Part shown: in pieces, positions 7,953 through 15,424 of the stretch | Layout: every line of letters begins with the position of its first letter | Numbering within the stretch: the first letter of the stretch is position 1 | DNA from: an uncultured Christensenellaceae bacterium | Lineage (GTDB): Bacteria > Bacillota > Clostridia > Christensenellales > Pumilibacteraceae | Direction of reading: 5' to 3' | Assembly (NCBI GenBank): GCA_910587455.1 | Contig: CAJULK010000014.1 | Location: 1 to 37,980 of the forward strand | Length of the DNA: 37,980 bases | Program-made: the position numbers and the translations under genes | Notes under the pieces: model-generated | What the model was told of the DNA's origin: nothing | Seen by the model: the letters and a program-made list of their open reading frames with translations, nothing else | The model's database searches: none

Positions 7953-9647
7953 ATGAAGATAGACGAAAGCATAATCGACGGCTATGAAAATACGGAGATG
8001 TATACTTATTCCGAGCTTATAGACCGCGGGTTCGATGTGACGGCGTACGACGGTCTGCCCGACAATTGCGCTACTGGCGTTTTGAAAGCGAATTACTATG
8101 CGGACGGCAAGCTCGTTCAGCTCTATTCGGAGCGCGACAGCCATGTCGGCGTGATAGCCGCGACGCGTCAGGGCAAAACTACATCGTACGTCATTCCGAC
8201 GATACTGTCGTTTGCGCACAGAAAGACCAAGTGCGGAATGATGATTTCCGACCCCAAAGGCGAGCTGTACAGGCTTACCGCAGACAGGCTCGCAAAAGAG
8301 GGATATGACGTGAAGCTCGTGAATTTCCGCGACAGCAGTCATTCGGAATGTTGGAATCCGCTCACGCCCGTATTCCGAAAATACCGCAGGGCGGTAGAGG
8401 TCGCGGAAGAAGTGCGGCTCGTGCAAACGCCCGACGGGTACCGAAACGAGTTTCGCGGCAAGGTCTATAACAGCCAGGAAAATCTCGATTCCGATCTCGA
8501 ACGCGAAAAGCGGTTAAGGCTGGACGAGGTGGCGGGACTTATAGACAATGTCGCACAGGTTTTTGTCACGACGCCCGAAAAGGCTAACGTCGATCCGTAT
8601 TGGACGGACTCGGCGCGCGACGTGCTCAAAGCATTTCTTTGGGCAATGCTGGAGGACAGCGATCTGCCGCCTAACAAAAACCCCGTTACGGAAGACACGT
8701 TTTCTTTCAATACGATCATCGGCATAGTTGCGACGTTTCGCGACGGCGACGATACGGATTACAACGACGGCGGATATTTTTCGGCACGCGGCGAAAATTC
8801 GCGTGCATTCGTTATAGCAAAAAACACCATTCTCGAAAACGGCAAGCCGACGCGCAAGTGCATAATGGCGGTTTTTATGACGCAGCTTTCGCCGTTCTAC
8901 GATATGACCATGCGCAGAATAACAAGCTGCAATACGTTCGAGCTGTGTTCGTTATACGGCGGCGAAAGACCCGTAGCCGTGTTTATTGCTTACCGCGACG
9001 AGCTTAAGATCCACTACCGAATAATAAGTCAGCTCGTCCAGAGCGCCTATTCGGGAATGATAGAGTACGCCAACCGTCTTCCCGACGGCAAGCTGTCCGT
9101 TCCGTTTTATTTCGTTCTCGACGAGTTCGGTAATTTTCCGAGGATAACCGACTTCGAAACGGTCATTTCCGCATGCGGCGGAAGAAACATATACTTTATA
9201 CTTATCCTGCAATCTTACGCTCAGCTCGACAACGTTTATCAATCCGAAGTCGCCGAGATCATACGCGACAATCTGAACGTTCATGTTTTTTTCGGCAGTA
9301 ACAACCCCAAGACGCTCGAGTTGTTTTCGGCGGAGTGCGGAAAACGCACGCGCATATCTCCGCTCAGCGCGCTCAACGGCAAGAGCGCCGATATAGATAA
9401 TTTTCAGCTCGAAACGATCCCGCTCGTGCCGGTGAGTCGGCTTTCGCGTCTTGCGGAAGGCGAGTGCATAGTCACCGAAGCGAACAGCGGATACGTGCTT
9501 ATTTCGTCGATGGTTCGGTATTTCCGCTGCAAAGAATTCGACTCGCTCGTAAAAATTTCAGACGCGGACTACCGCTGTCCCGCCGATACGTTCGACCCTA
9601 AATACGAATACCGTTACACCCGCAATTCGGTCAGGGGGCTGTTCTGA
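7953..9647 (+). CDS. VirD4/TraG-type coupling ATPase lacking membrane segments
   Basis: This is a 564-residue P-loop ATPase of the type IV coupling protein group. Walker A is AATRQGKT (69-76). ISDPKGELYRL, which follows, and WNPL are hallmarks of TraG/VirD4 proteins. Walker B is YFVLDEFGNFP with Asp390/Glu391. ILILQSYAQLDNVY followed by VFFGSNNPKTLE is the family's conserved C-terminal block. Ordinary coupling proteins start with two transmembrane helices; here I see none, and the protein begins with a charged MKIDESIIDG. It is therefore predicted to be soluble or recruited by a partner. GGAGGTG inside the end of the preceding gene supports the start, 1 nt after that gene's stop. No relaxase, VirB4 or other secretion gene is adjacent, which argues against ordinary conjugation. 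Confidence 0.9.
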   Translation: MKIDESIIDGYENTEMYTYSELIDRGFDVTAYDGLPDNCATGVLKANYYADGKLVQLYSERDSHVGVIAATRQGKTTSYVIPTILSFAHRKTKCGMMISDPKGELYRLTADRLAKEGYDVKLVNFRDSSHSECWNPLTPVFRKYRRAVEVAEEVRLVQTPDGYRNEFRGKVYNSQENLDSDLEREKRLRLDEVAGLIDNVAQVFVTTPEKANVDPYWTDSARDVLKAFLWAMLEDSDLPPNKNPVTEDTFSFNTIIGIVATFRDGDDTDYNDGGYFSARGENSRAFVIAKNTILENGKPTRKCIMAVFMTQLSPFYDMTMRRITSCNTFELCSLYGGERPVAVFIAYRDELKIHYRIISQLVQSAYSGMIEYANRLPDGKLSVPFYFVLDEFGNFPRITDFETVISACGGRNIYFILILQSYAQLDNVYQSEVAEIIRDNLNVHVFFGSNNPKTLELFSAECGKRTRISPLSALNGKSADIDNFQLETIPLVPVSRLSRLAEGECIVTEANSGYVLISSMVRYFRCKEFDSLVKISDADYRCPADTFDPKYEYRYTRNSVRGLF

Positions 9648-9648
9648 C

Positions 9649-10698
9649 ATGGACGAAAAAGAACTTACCGAGTACATCAAGGAAAAAGGTGTTTTCAATC
9701 TGCCCGAGTTTCAGGCAAAGTTCGGTTTGTCGTACGCCCGAGCCAAGGCGGTCGCGGACGGGCTTGCCGAAAAAGGCTTGATCTCGCTCTGCGCCGACAA
9801 ATTGAATTACGAATATAAGAAGCCCGAAAATACTGCGTCGGCACGCGTCGAAACTCGCGACGGATCGGGCGGCGGGCTGTCCGAACGCGGTTTCAGTGTC
9901 GGACACCGCGACGTCCGATCCGATCCGTTCTCGCTCTTTCCGCATTACGACGGCGATGACTGCGATGACGGCGATGATGACGGTGACTGTGATTTCGAAA
10001 GCGGTTTTCCTATTTCGTTCGAAGATTTTCTGCGCGAACATTTGTGCGATGACGACTCGGACGACAAACCGAAGTTCCACAAAATAACGTACGACGACAG
10101 TCCGAATACGGCGGCGGACGCGGAAAGTATACGGCGCGAACCGACACGTGCGGAATCGCCGCGCAGCCGCAATGCTCTCGAAATCGGAAGCGCCGATACA
10201 GCATCGGCGGAGTCGGGCGTCGGAGTTGCGGCAGCGGCGAAAAAGTTTTCGGTCGTTGCCGTGCGTGCCGCCGACGAGCTTTTTCCGCATGAATATGCGG
10301 CAGTGTCCGCGGCGGTAGGAAAACCGCTCGAAGAAGTGCGAACGGTCCTTGCAGACCTGCCAGCCGTCGTGCTCGAAAACGTATCCGAAGAAAAGGCGCG
10401 TCGGGCGGCGGCACAGCTCGAAAAAGCTCGGATAACCGCGGCGGCGGTTGCTGACGCGTCCGTTCAGCTCGGAGCGGACGACGATACGTACAACGACGTA
10501 ATGAGCGCCGTAATAATGCTCGCCGTAGACCGAACGCGGGCGTACGCGGTGGCGACGGCGGAGAATATGCTCGACGTTGCGCTACAGTCGGATGTACCCG
10601 ACAGCATCGTCGCGGTTTATAAAAAGGTGTATAACGACTTGCGTGAAGTGACGGACGACGAGTTCGATCTGCTATGCGAACTGTATTTTACCGATTGA
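9649..10698 (+). CDS. Winged-helix protein with long acidic linker, last gene of the clpP-virD4-like operon
   Basis: This 349-residue protein begins one base after the coupling-ATPase stop. Residues about 5-50 (FNLPEFQAKFGLSYARAKAV, then DGLAEKGLI) resemble the FtsK gamma winged helix, which binds DNA motifs that orient translocases. Residues about 95-145 are a strikingly acidic linker of Asp with Gly/Cys. Residues about 205-270 contain VVLENVSEEKARRAAAQLEKA, similar to the fold of the ribosomal L7/L12 C-terminal domain. The remainder is helical. If the first domain is like FtsK gamma, the protein could give sequence specificity in trans to the neighbouring ATPase. The gene is certain; both domain assignments are by eye. 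Confidence 0.75.
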   Translation: MDEKELTEYIKEKGVFNLPEFQAKFGLSYARAKAVADGLAEKGLISLCADKLNYEYKKPENTASARVETRDGSGGGLSERGFSVGHRDVRSDPFSLFPHYDGDDCDDGDDDGDCDFESGFPISFEDFLREHLCDDDSDDKPKFHKITYDDSPNTAADAESIRREPTRAESPRSRNALEIGSADTASAESGVGVAAAAKKFSVVAVRAADELFPHEYAAVSAAVGKPLEEVRTVLADLPAVVLENVSEEKARRAAAQLEKARITAAAVADASVQLGADDDTYNDVMSAVIMLAVDRTRAYAVATAENMLDVALQSDVPDSIVAVYKKVYNDLREVTDDEFDLLCELYFTD

Positions 10699-10809
10699 GA
10701 TGTTTATTGCGTCATGCGAAGTCGGGTTGCCGTCGGCTGTGTCCTACGAAGCAAGCAAAGGGCTTATTGCGAGCGCAAGCGAAAAATCTCATATGAAACG
10801 ACGTTGGCG
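10699..10809. repeat. Intergenic segment resembling a dispersed repeat remnant
   Basis: No gene is credible here. Read on the minus strand it contains GAGATTTTTCGCTTGCGCTC followed by GCAATAAG, the look of a short dispersed intergenic element common in Bacillota genomes. A shorter similar stretch (TTTTTCGCTTTGCGCGTAAT) lies at about 34372-34391. The resemblance is by eye. Confidence 0.25.
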
Positions 10810-10838
10810 CTTCGCGAAAACAAAGCGAAGATTTTTTT
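10810..10838 (+). terminator. Intrinsic terminator of the clpP-virD4-like operon
   Basis: CTTCGC (10810-10815) pairs with GCGAAG (10825-10830) around a purine-rich loop and is followed by A and seven Ts. It sits between the last gene of the operon and the next promoter, whose -35 starts at 10847. Confidence 0.8.
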
Positions 10839-10846
10839 CGAAACGC

Positions 10847-10875
10847 TTGACAAAGCTCTTTATATGCGCTATAAT
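10847..10875 (+). promoter_or_regulatory. Consensus sigma-A promoter of the perR-rubrerythrin operon
   Basis: A perfect TTGACA (10847-10852), a 17-nt spacer and a perfect TATAAT (10870-10875). Transcription should start near 10882, inside the palindromic operator that follows. Confidence 0.9.
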
Positions 10876-10877
10876 TA

Positions 10878-10906
10878 TTCAAAACAGTAATTATTGCTGT
10901 TTTGAA
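10878..10906 (+). promoter_or_regulatory. Fur/PerR-type operator, 29-bp palindrome over the start point
   Basis: Arms TTCAAAACAGTAAT (10878-10891) and ATTGCTGTTTTGAA (10893-10906) match at 13 of 14 positions around a central T at 10892. The core has the 7-1-7 layout expected for Fur-family boxes (CAGTAAT-T-ATTGCTG). Its position over the start site implies repression of the operon by the Fur-family protein encoded immediately downstream, that is, autoregulation. It also leaves no Shine-Dalgarno sequence before that gene. Confidence 0.8.
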
Positions 10907-10916
10907 TTTTGTTATT

Positions 10917-11342
10917 ATGAGATGCGGATCGAAACAACGCGAATACATAGTCGAATACATGCGCGGCACGACGGCACACCCCGACGCGCACGAAATATAC
11001 GAGCATGTGCGCGAAAAATTTCCCAATGTGTCGCTCGGCACCGTGTATCGCAATCTCGAATATCTGCTTGTCAATAACGTTATTCGAAAAGTGCAGGCGG
11101 CGTGCGGCTTCGACAGGTACGATTACGTGCGTGAGCGGCACAACCACGCGCTCTGTTCGGTGTGCGGAAAGATATACGATTTTATCTATCCGCTCGACCC
11201 CGCGGCGTTGCAGTCGGCGATAGGCGAGGACAAGTTCGTCATAAACGACGCCGATTTTCTCGTCGTCGGGGTATGTAGCGACTGCGCTCGCAACACTCGG
11301 CGCGAAAGTGAGTCAAAGGCGGCGTTAAGCCGAAAAAATTAA
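10917..11342 (+). CDS. perR: PerR-like peroxide-sensing Fur-family repressor
   Basis: This is a 141-residue metal-dependent DNA-binding regulator. The N-terminal winged helix includes SKQREYIVEYM and SLGTVYRNLEYLL. The regulatory metal site of PerR is recognisable: His in PDAHEIYEHV, Asp in DRYDYV, His-x-His in HNHALC, and Asp in KIYDFIYP (Asp here, rather than Glu, is associated with peroxide sensing). Two CxxC pairs (CSVC and CSDC) form the structural zinc site. Rubrerythrin immediately follows and a Fur-type palindrome covers the promoter, which supports PerR over Fur or Zur. The ATG at 10917 begins where the family usually does, but no ribosome-binding site is visible in the roughly 35-nt leader. 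Confidence 0.88.
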   Translation: MRCGSKQREYIVEYMRGTTAHPDAHEIYEHVREKFPNVSLGTVYRNLEYLLVNNVIRKVQAACGFDRYDYVRERHNHALCSVCGKIYDFIYPLDPAALQSAIGEDKFVINDADFLVVGVCSDCARNTRRESESKAALSRKN

Positions 11343-11358
11343 ACATAGGAGAAACATC

Positions 11359-11895
11359 ATGAACAAGTATTCCGGAACGAAAACCGAAAAAAACTTGCAG
11401 GCGGCGTTTGCCGGCGAGTCTCAGGCGCGCAATAAGTATACGTACTTTGCGTCGGTCGCCAAAAAGGAAGGGTACGAGCAGATCGCCGCGATTTTCAACG
11501 CGACTGCGGATAACGAAAAAGAGCACGCCAAGCTGTGGTTCAAAGAGCTCAGCGGAATAGGCGATACGACGGAAAACCTGAAAGCGGCAGCCGACGGCGA
11601 AAACTACGAGTGGACCGATATGTACGAGAGCTTTGCCAAGACCGCCGAGGAAGAGGGATTCACGGCGCTTGCGGCAAAGTTCCGCATGGTCGGCGCTATC
11701 GAAAAGCGCCACGAAGAGCGTTACCGCGCGCTGCTCAAAAATATCGAAACGGCGGCGGTGTTTGCCAAGAGCGAGGTTAAAGTGTGGGAGTGCCGCAACT
11801 GCGGGCACATCATCGTCGGCACGAAAGCGCCCGAAGCGTGCCCCGTCTGCGCGCATCCGAAGAGCTATTTCGAGATAAGCGCGGACAACTATTAA
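11359..11895 (+). CDS. rbr: Rubrerythrin (NADH-dependent peroxide reductase)
   Basis: This 178-residue cytoplasmic enzyme reduces hydrogen peroxide to water in anaerobes, using electrons delivered through its own rubredoxin domain. The N-terminal four-helix bundle has the diiron ligands Glu20 (FAGESQARNK), Glu53 and His56 (NEKEHAK), and the second ExxH pair in IEKRHEERY. The C-terminal rubredoxin domain has ECRNCGH and ACPVCAH, the two cysteine pairs that hold the single iron. AGGAGA lies just before the ATG. It follows the perR-like gene by 16 nt and is presumably released from repression by peroxide along with it. Confidence 0.97.
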   Translation: MNKYSGTKTEKNLQAAFAGESQARNKYTYFASVAKKEGYEQIAAIFNATADNEKEHAKLWFKELSGIGDTTENLKAAADGENYEWTDMYESFAKTAEEEGFTALAAKFRMVGAIEKRHEERYRALLKNIETAAVFAKSEVKVWECRNCGHIIVGTKAPEACPVCAHPKSYFEISADNY

Positions 11896-11910
11896 AATAG
11901 GCGTAATTTC

Positions 11911-12390
11911 GTGGATAGGGTGTATACTGTGAAAAATGCGATAAAAACATTCGTGAAAACGGCGATAGCCTTTCTTGCCGTAACGCTTGCGGTAGAAGTG
12001 TCGATACTTATAACGACAAAGGTCACGGGCTGGGACAGCTCCGTAAACGGCAGGCCGTGGGCGGTCGCGGCGCATGTGCATTTGATAGTGCTCGGCGCCC
12101 TGTGGTTTTTCGTGCTCGCGCTTTTGGAAAAGAATTTCGGTCTGTCGGCGCAGAAACTCGCCAAACCCGCTTACATAGTATTTTTAACAGGCTTGGGCGC
12201 GGTCGTGGCGCTCATACTGTACAAAGGGTTCAATCAGCTTGCCGGCGGCACGCTCATAAGAGGTCTTGCCGAGGGCGGCGCGGCGATAGCGCATACCGCA
12301 CTGTTCGTAGGATTTTTTCTTTGGGCATATGTGATATGGAAGTCCGTATCGGCTGATAAATCCGAAAGCAATAAAGACCACGCGGAATAA
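11911..12390 (+). CDS. DUF2871-type four-helix membrane protein
   Basis: This is a membrane protein of about 159 residues with four predicted transmembrane helices (near residues 12-35, 48-70, 83-103 and 122-143). The conserved block AAHVHLIVLGALWFFVLALLE, with an HxH pair at a membrane boundary, together with FVGFFLWAYVIWK matches the DUF2871 family. The function of that family is unknown to me; the histidines could bind a metal or haem. The start could be GTG at 11911, 11920 or 11929, and the last has GGATAGGG 6-8 nt upstream. It lies 15 nt after rubrerythrin and so is probably part of the peroxide regulon. Confidence 0.8.
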   Translation: MDRVYTVKNAIKTFVKTAIAFLAVTLAVEVSILITTKVTGWDSSVNGRPWAVAAHVHLIVLGALWFFVLALLEKNFGLSAQKLAKPAYIVFLTGLGAVVALILYKGFNQLAGGTLIRGLAEGGAAIAHTALFVGFFLWAYVIWKSVSADKSESNKDHAE

Positions 12391-12407
12391 TAAAATACGT
12401 TACTGCA

Positions 12408-12439
12408 AAAAAGCAAGCCTTATCGTAGGCTTGCTTTTT
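12408..12439. terminator. Bidirectional intrinsic terminator between convergent operons
   Basis: A perfect 13-bp stem (AAAAAGCAAGCCT at 12408-12420 with AGGCTTGCTTTTT at 12427-12439) closes a 6-nt loop, with T runs on both strands. It serves the rubrerythrin operon on the plus strand and the VWA lipoprotein gene on the minus strand. Confidence 0.93.
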
Positions 12440-12459
12440 GAGTGTATGGGTTTATCGTA

Positions 12460-13950
12460 TCAGCCGTACAGCCTGAGCGCCTTTTTCGCCAATCCGAGAA
12501 ATTCGGCTTTGAACGGATCCGCCGATGCGTCGGTGCAATCGAGCGCATCGAGACGGTTTACCACCGACAACAGCGAAGCGTCGGCGGCGTACTTTGATTC
12601 GCGGAGCACGAGTCCGTATTCGGCGACGCAGGCTATAAACATGTGATCTTCGTCGGGCGAATGGGTGTAATCGGACACGGCTATCTCGAACTTTACGCTT
12701 TTTTCGACCTCGGTATTCGGTGTTTTGTACCGAACTTCTGCGGCTGCCACGCTGCCCTCGGCTTCGGGTTTCAGCGCCAATTCGTACAGCGCCGTCACCG
12801 TATGCCCCGACCCTATCTCGCCGGCGTCTGTCTTTTCGTCCTCGAATTCTTCCTGCGTGAGCATTTTGCTTTCGTAGCCGATCAGCCTGTATTTATCCAC
12901 GGCTTCGGCGTCGAACGTAACTCCGATCTTGGCGTCCTTTGCGACCACGTTGAACGTGCCGCCGAGTTCTTTTACAAGCACTTTACGCGCTTCGTTCACG
13001 CTGTCGAGATACGCGTAATTGCCGTTGCCGTTTTCGGCGAGCGTTTTCATCGTCGTATCGTTTGTGTTGTACATGCCCACGCCGAGCACGGACAGATATA
13101 TGCCCGTTTCGCGTTTGGATCTTATGAGCCGTTCGAGTGCGCGCTTGCTGCTCGCGCCTACGTTGAAGTCGCCGTCGGTGGCGAGTATGACTCTGTTGTT
13201 CGCGCCGTCCGTAAAATGCCGTTCGGCGACCTTATACGCATTCTCTATGCCGCCTTGACCGAACGTAGAGCCGCGTGCTTCGAGATCTTGGAGCACATTG
13301 GCTATTTTTGTCTTGTTTGCGCCGCTCTCGCCGTCGAGTGCGATGCGGCTGTCGCCGGCATATGTCACTATGGAAACGGTGTCGTGCTCGTCGAGGCACT
13401 CTGTAAGCATTGTGAAAGACTGCTGTATAAGCCCGAGCCTGTCGTCGCCGTACATAGAGCCGGATGTGTCGATAAGAAAAACAATATTGTTTTTGCGGTC
13501 GTCGAAGTCTATTGTTTCGGCTGCGACCTCTACTGTCAAGAGCTTGTGTTCGTCGTTCCACGGGCAGTCGAAAAGAGAACCGTTTACCGCAAGCGCGTCG
13601 CCGTTTTGCGGGCGCGCATAGTCGTAGTCGAAGTAATTGATGTATTCTTCGATCCTTACGGAGTTTTTGCCGACTGTTCGACCTTCGTTTATCGTCCTGC
13701 GCATCAGCGAGTATGACGCCGTATTGCGGTCGAGCGAAAAATACGAATCGGGTGTTTCGGAAGCGTCGGTGAAATCGCGTTCGATTATATCGTCGTAGCG
13801 GTAGTTTTCGAGTGCTCCGGGCTGAATATAATCACATTCGGGATAGCGCATTGCTCCGCCGTTTCCGCCCGCCATGCCGCATGCGGCGAGGGGAAGTGTG
13901 AGCGCCACCGTCGCCAATGCCGAAATTATTATGCCTTTTTTCTTGTTCAT
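12460..13950 (-). CDS. YfbK-like von Willebrand factor A lipoprotein
   Basis: This is a 496-residue lipoprotein with lipobox LAAC (Cys24). Residues about 65-145 are the YfbK-type N-terminal domain (FSLDRNTASYSLMRR, RIEEYINYFDYDY and CPWNDEHKLL). Residues about 150-330 are a VWA domain with an intact MIDAS start DTSGSM (Asp161) and ATDGDFN. The C-terminal part, including EVRYKTPN and HMFIACVAEYGLVL, matches the DUF3520-type tail of the same family. VWA domains bind metal and protein partners; the partner here is unknown. The ATG at 13950 has AGGAG upstream, whereas the longer open frame adds a non-signal extension. It follows an ECF sigma/anti-sigma pair on the same strand and is probably a member of that regulon. 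Confidence 0.88.
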   Translation of the reverse strand: MNKKKGIIISALATVALTLPLAACGMAGGNGGAMRYPECDYIQPGALENYRYDDIIERDFTDASETPDSYFSLDRNTASYSLMRRTINEGRTVGKNSVRIEEYINYFDYDYARPQNGDALAVNGSLFDCPWNDEHKLLTVEVAAETIDFDDRKNNIVFLIDTSGSMYGDDRLGLIQQSFTMLTECLDEHDTVSIVTYAGDSRIALDGESGANKTKIANVLQDLEARGSTFGQGGIENAYKVAERHFTDGANNRVILATDGDFNVGASSKRALERLIRSKRETGIYLSVLGVGMYNTNDTTMKTLAENGNGNYAYLDSVNEARKVLVKELGGTFNVVAKDAKIGVTFDAEAVDKYRLIGYESKMLTQEEFEDEKTDAGEIGSGHTVTALYELALKPEAEGSVAAAEVRYKTPNTEVEKSVKFEIAVSDYTHSPDEDHMFIACVAEYGLVLRESKYAADASLLSVVNRLDALDCTDASADPFKAEFLGLAKKALRLYG

Positions 13951-14074
13951 GATTGGGTACTCCTTGCTCTTTCGCGCCGTGTTTATAAATACAACACGCA
14001 AGACAGGCTTTTTGTCCCGAGTTTTTCGTAATTTCCCAAAAAATTTCGGTCGAACGGCGTTAAGAGCGCTCCTA

Positions 14075-14773
14075 CTATAGCGCGTTTGCTATTTTGTAGG
14101 CTATGTCGTAAGTGTCGAGCGAGCCGCCGCGCGCGGTTACGTAGTAGTGCATTTCGCTGTCCGTGCGGTACGCGAGCGTAATGTATTCTCCGACCGCTTT
14201 TTGATAGTTTATATCGCCGCCGCCGTGCTCGATGAGCGTTTCGAAGTTTTGTTCGAGGTCGTCGCGGCGGTATCCGCGCTTTTCGGCTATGACGTTTATT
14301 TCCGTCGTACCGTCGTCGGTAGCTACGCCGAACACGCCTTTTACGTATACGAACTCGTCGCTGTCCTTCATGTAGCAAACATAATAATTTTCTGAAAATA
14401 CGTCCGTTTCCGATCTGATCGCGTCCAGTCTGAATACCTTTTCGGCGACGTCGGGATCGGCGCGTACGGCGCGCACCTGCGACACAGAATATGATATGCA
14501 GTTTTCTATTTCGGTCGACGGTCCGGACGGCGATAAGTCGTTGCTTCCGCCGAAGTTGTTTGCGTTACGCAAAACGCCGACGGCAAAAACGCAGACTGCC
14601 GCCGCTGCGGCGAAGCCCGCAACGCTCGTACACACGATAATACCGACGCGCTTGTTGCTGCGTCGCGATTTTATTTTTTCGCGCGCTTTTTCCGCGAGTC
14701 GGGGTTGCGGTTCGAGTTCTTCCGCATAGCCGTCGAATAAACTACGGATTTTGTCGTCCTTTTGTTCGTCCAT
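14075..14773 (-). CDS. Membrane-anchored anti-sigma factor
   Basis: This is a 232-residue single-pass protein. A short charged cytoplasmic N-terminus (DDKIRSLFDGYAEELEPQPR) is followed by one transmembrane helix at about residues 41-65 and an extracellular domain of about 165 residues. The order sigma then single-pass protein, with 15 nt between them, is the classic ECF sigma/anti-sigma arrangement. The N-terminus lacks the zinc HxxxCxxC motif, so it is not a ZAS-type anti-sigma. The outer domain probably senses a signal at the cell surface. The function is assigned mainly from topology and position. Confidence 0.75.
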   Translation of the reverse strand: MDEQKDDKIRSLFDGYAEELEPQPRLAEKAREKIKSRRSNKRVGIIVCTSVAGFAAAAAVCVFAVGVLRNANNFGGSNDLSPSGPSTEIENCISYSVSQVRAVRADPDVAEKVFRLDAIRSETDVFSENYYVCYMKDSDEFVYVKGVFGVATDDGTTEINVIAEKRGYRRDDLEQNFETLIEHGGGDINYQKAVGEYITLAYRTDSEMHYYVTARGGSLDTYDIAYKIANAL

Positions 14774-14788
14774 CACTTTTATAACCGT

Positions 14789-15343
14789 TTACCTGTCGGT
14801 TTTGTCCCGCGAAATCAAAAATTCGCGCATTTTGGCTTCGGCGGTTTCTACGGCGCGTGCCACCGTCGATTTGGATTTTCCCAGGCTTTCGGCGCTGTCG
14901 CGCACCGTAAAGTCCATAAAGTATTTTTGATATATCACGTTTTTTTCAAACGGCGAAAGCACGCTCATCGCCTGTCGGACGGTGAGCGCGGCTTCCGATG
15001 TTTCCGCGACGTCGCGGTCTCCCGCAACGTCGTACAGCGCGTCTATATCGACGTGCGATCTTATATGTTCTTTGCGCAACGTGTTGAGCGCGGTGTTATG
15101 TACTATCTTGCATATCCAGGCATAGCCGTTGGTGTCGCGCCTGAACTTTCCGGCGGCACGGAGTATTTTTACGAAACTGTCCTGCACTACGTCTTCGGCG
15201 AGCGCACGGTCCTTTACTATGCTGCGCGCAATCGCGAGCATGCGCCCCGAAACTATCCAAGCAAGCTCGTTGAGAGCAAGCTCGTCGCCGCCCGAAATGA
15301 GGATGATCAGTTCGTTTATTCGGAGTCGTATGCGCTCGGTCAT
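14789..15343 (-). CDS. ECF-type RNA polymerase sigma factor
   Basis: This is a 184-residue sigma-70 family factor. Region 2 spans about residues 20-90 (LAEDVVQDSFVKILR is the -10 recognition helix region, and NGYAWICKIVHNTALNTLR follows). Region 4 spans about 125-180 (LSPFEKNVIYQKYFMDFTVR, ESLGKSKSTVARAV as the helix-turn-helix). No region 3 is present, as in ECF factors. The ATG at 15343 is the natural family start. Its promoter (15351-15379) places transcription start at or one base before this ATG, so the mRNA appears leaderless and has no ribosome-binding site. The gene is followed by its probable anti-sigma and a VWA lipoprotein. Confidence 0.92.
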   Translation of the reverse strand: MTERIRLRINELIILISGGDELALNELAWIVSGRMLAIARSIVKDRALAEDVVQDSFVKILRAAGKFRRDTNGYAWICKIVHNTALNTLRKEHIRSHVDIDALYDVAGDRDVAETSEAALTVRQAMSVLSPFEKNVIYQKYFMDFTVRDSAESLGKSKSTVARAVETAEAKMREFLISRDKTDR

Positions 15344-15350
15344 GTATTCT

Positions 15351-15379
15351 ATTATAAACCAAACGCGACAAAAGGTCAA
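15351..15379 (-). promoter_or_regulatory. Promoter of the ECF sigma gene, start point at the ATG
   Basis: On the minus strand TTGACC (15374-15379), a 17-nt spacer and a perfect TATAAT (15351-15356). Only 7 nt separate the -10 from the ATG at 15343, so transcription should begin at the A of the start codon or one base before it. Confidence 0.78.
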
Positions 15380-15424
15380 TAGCCTCGTAAATATTTGTTA
15401 ACGCTTATATGATCTATGTATCGG

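Noticed and set aside
10700..11077. Plus-strand frame between the operons, running into the perR-like gene
   Set aside because: It spans a terminator and a promoter and lies in a different frame from the Fur-family protein.
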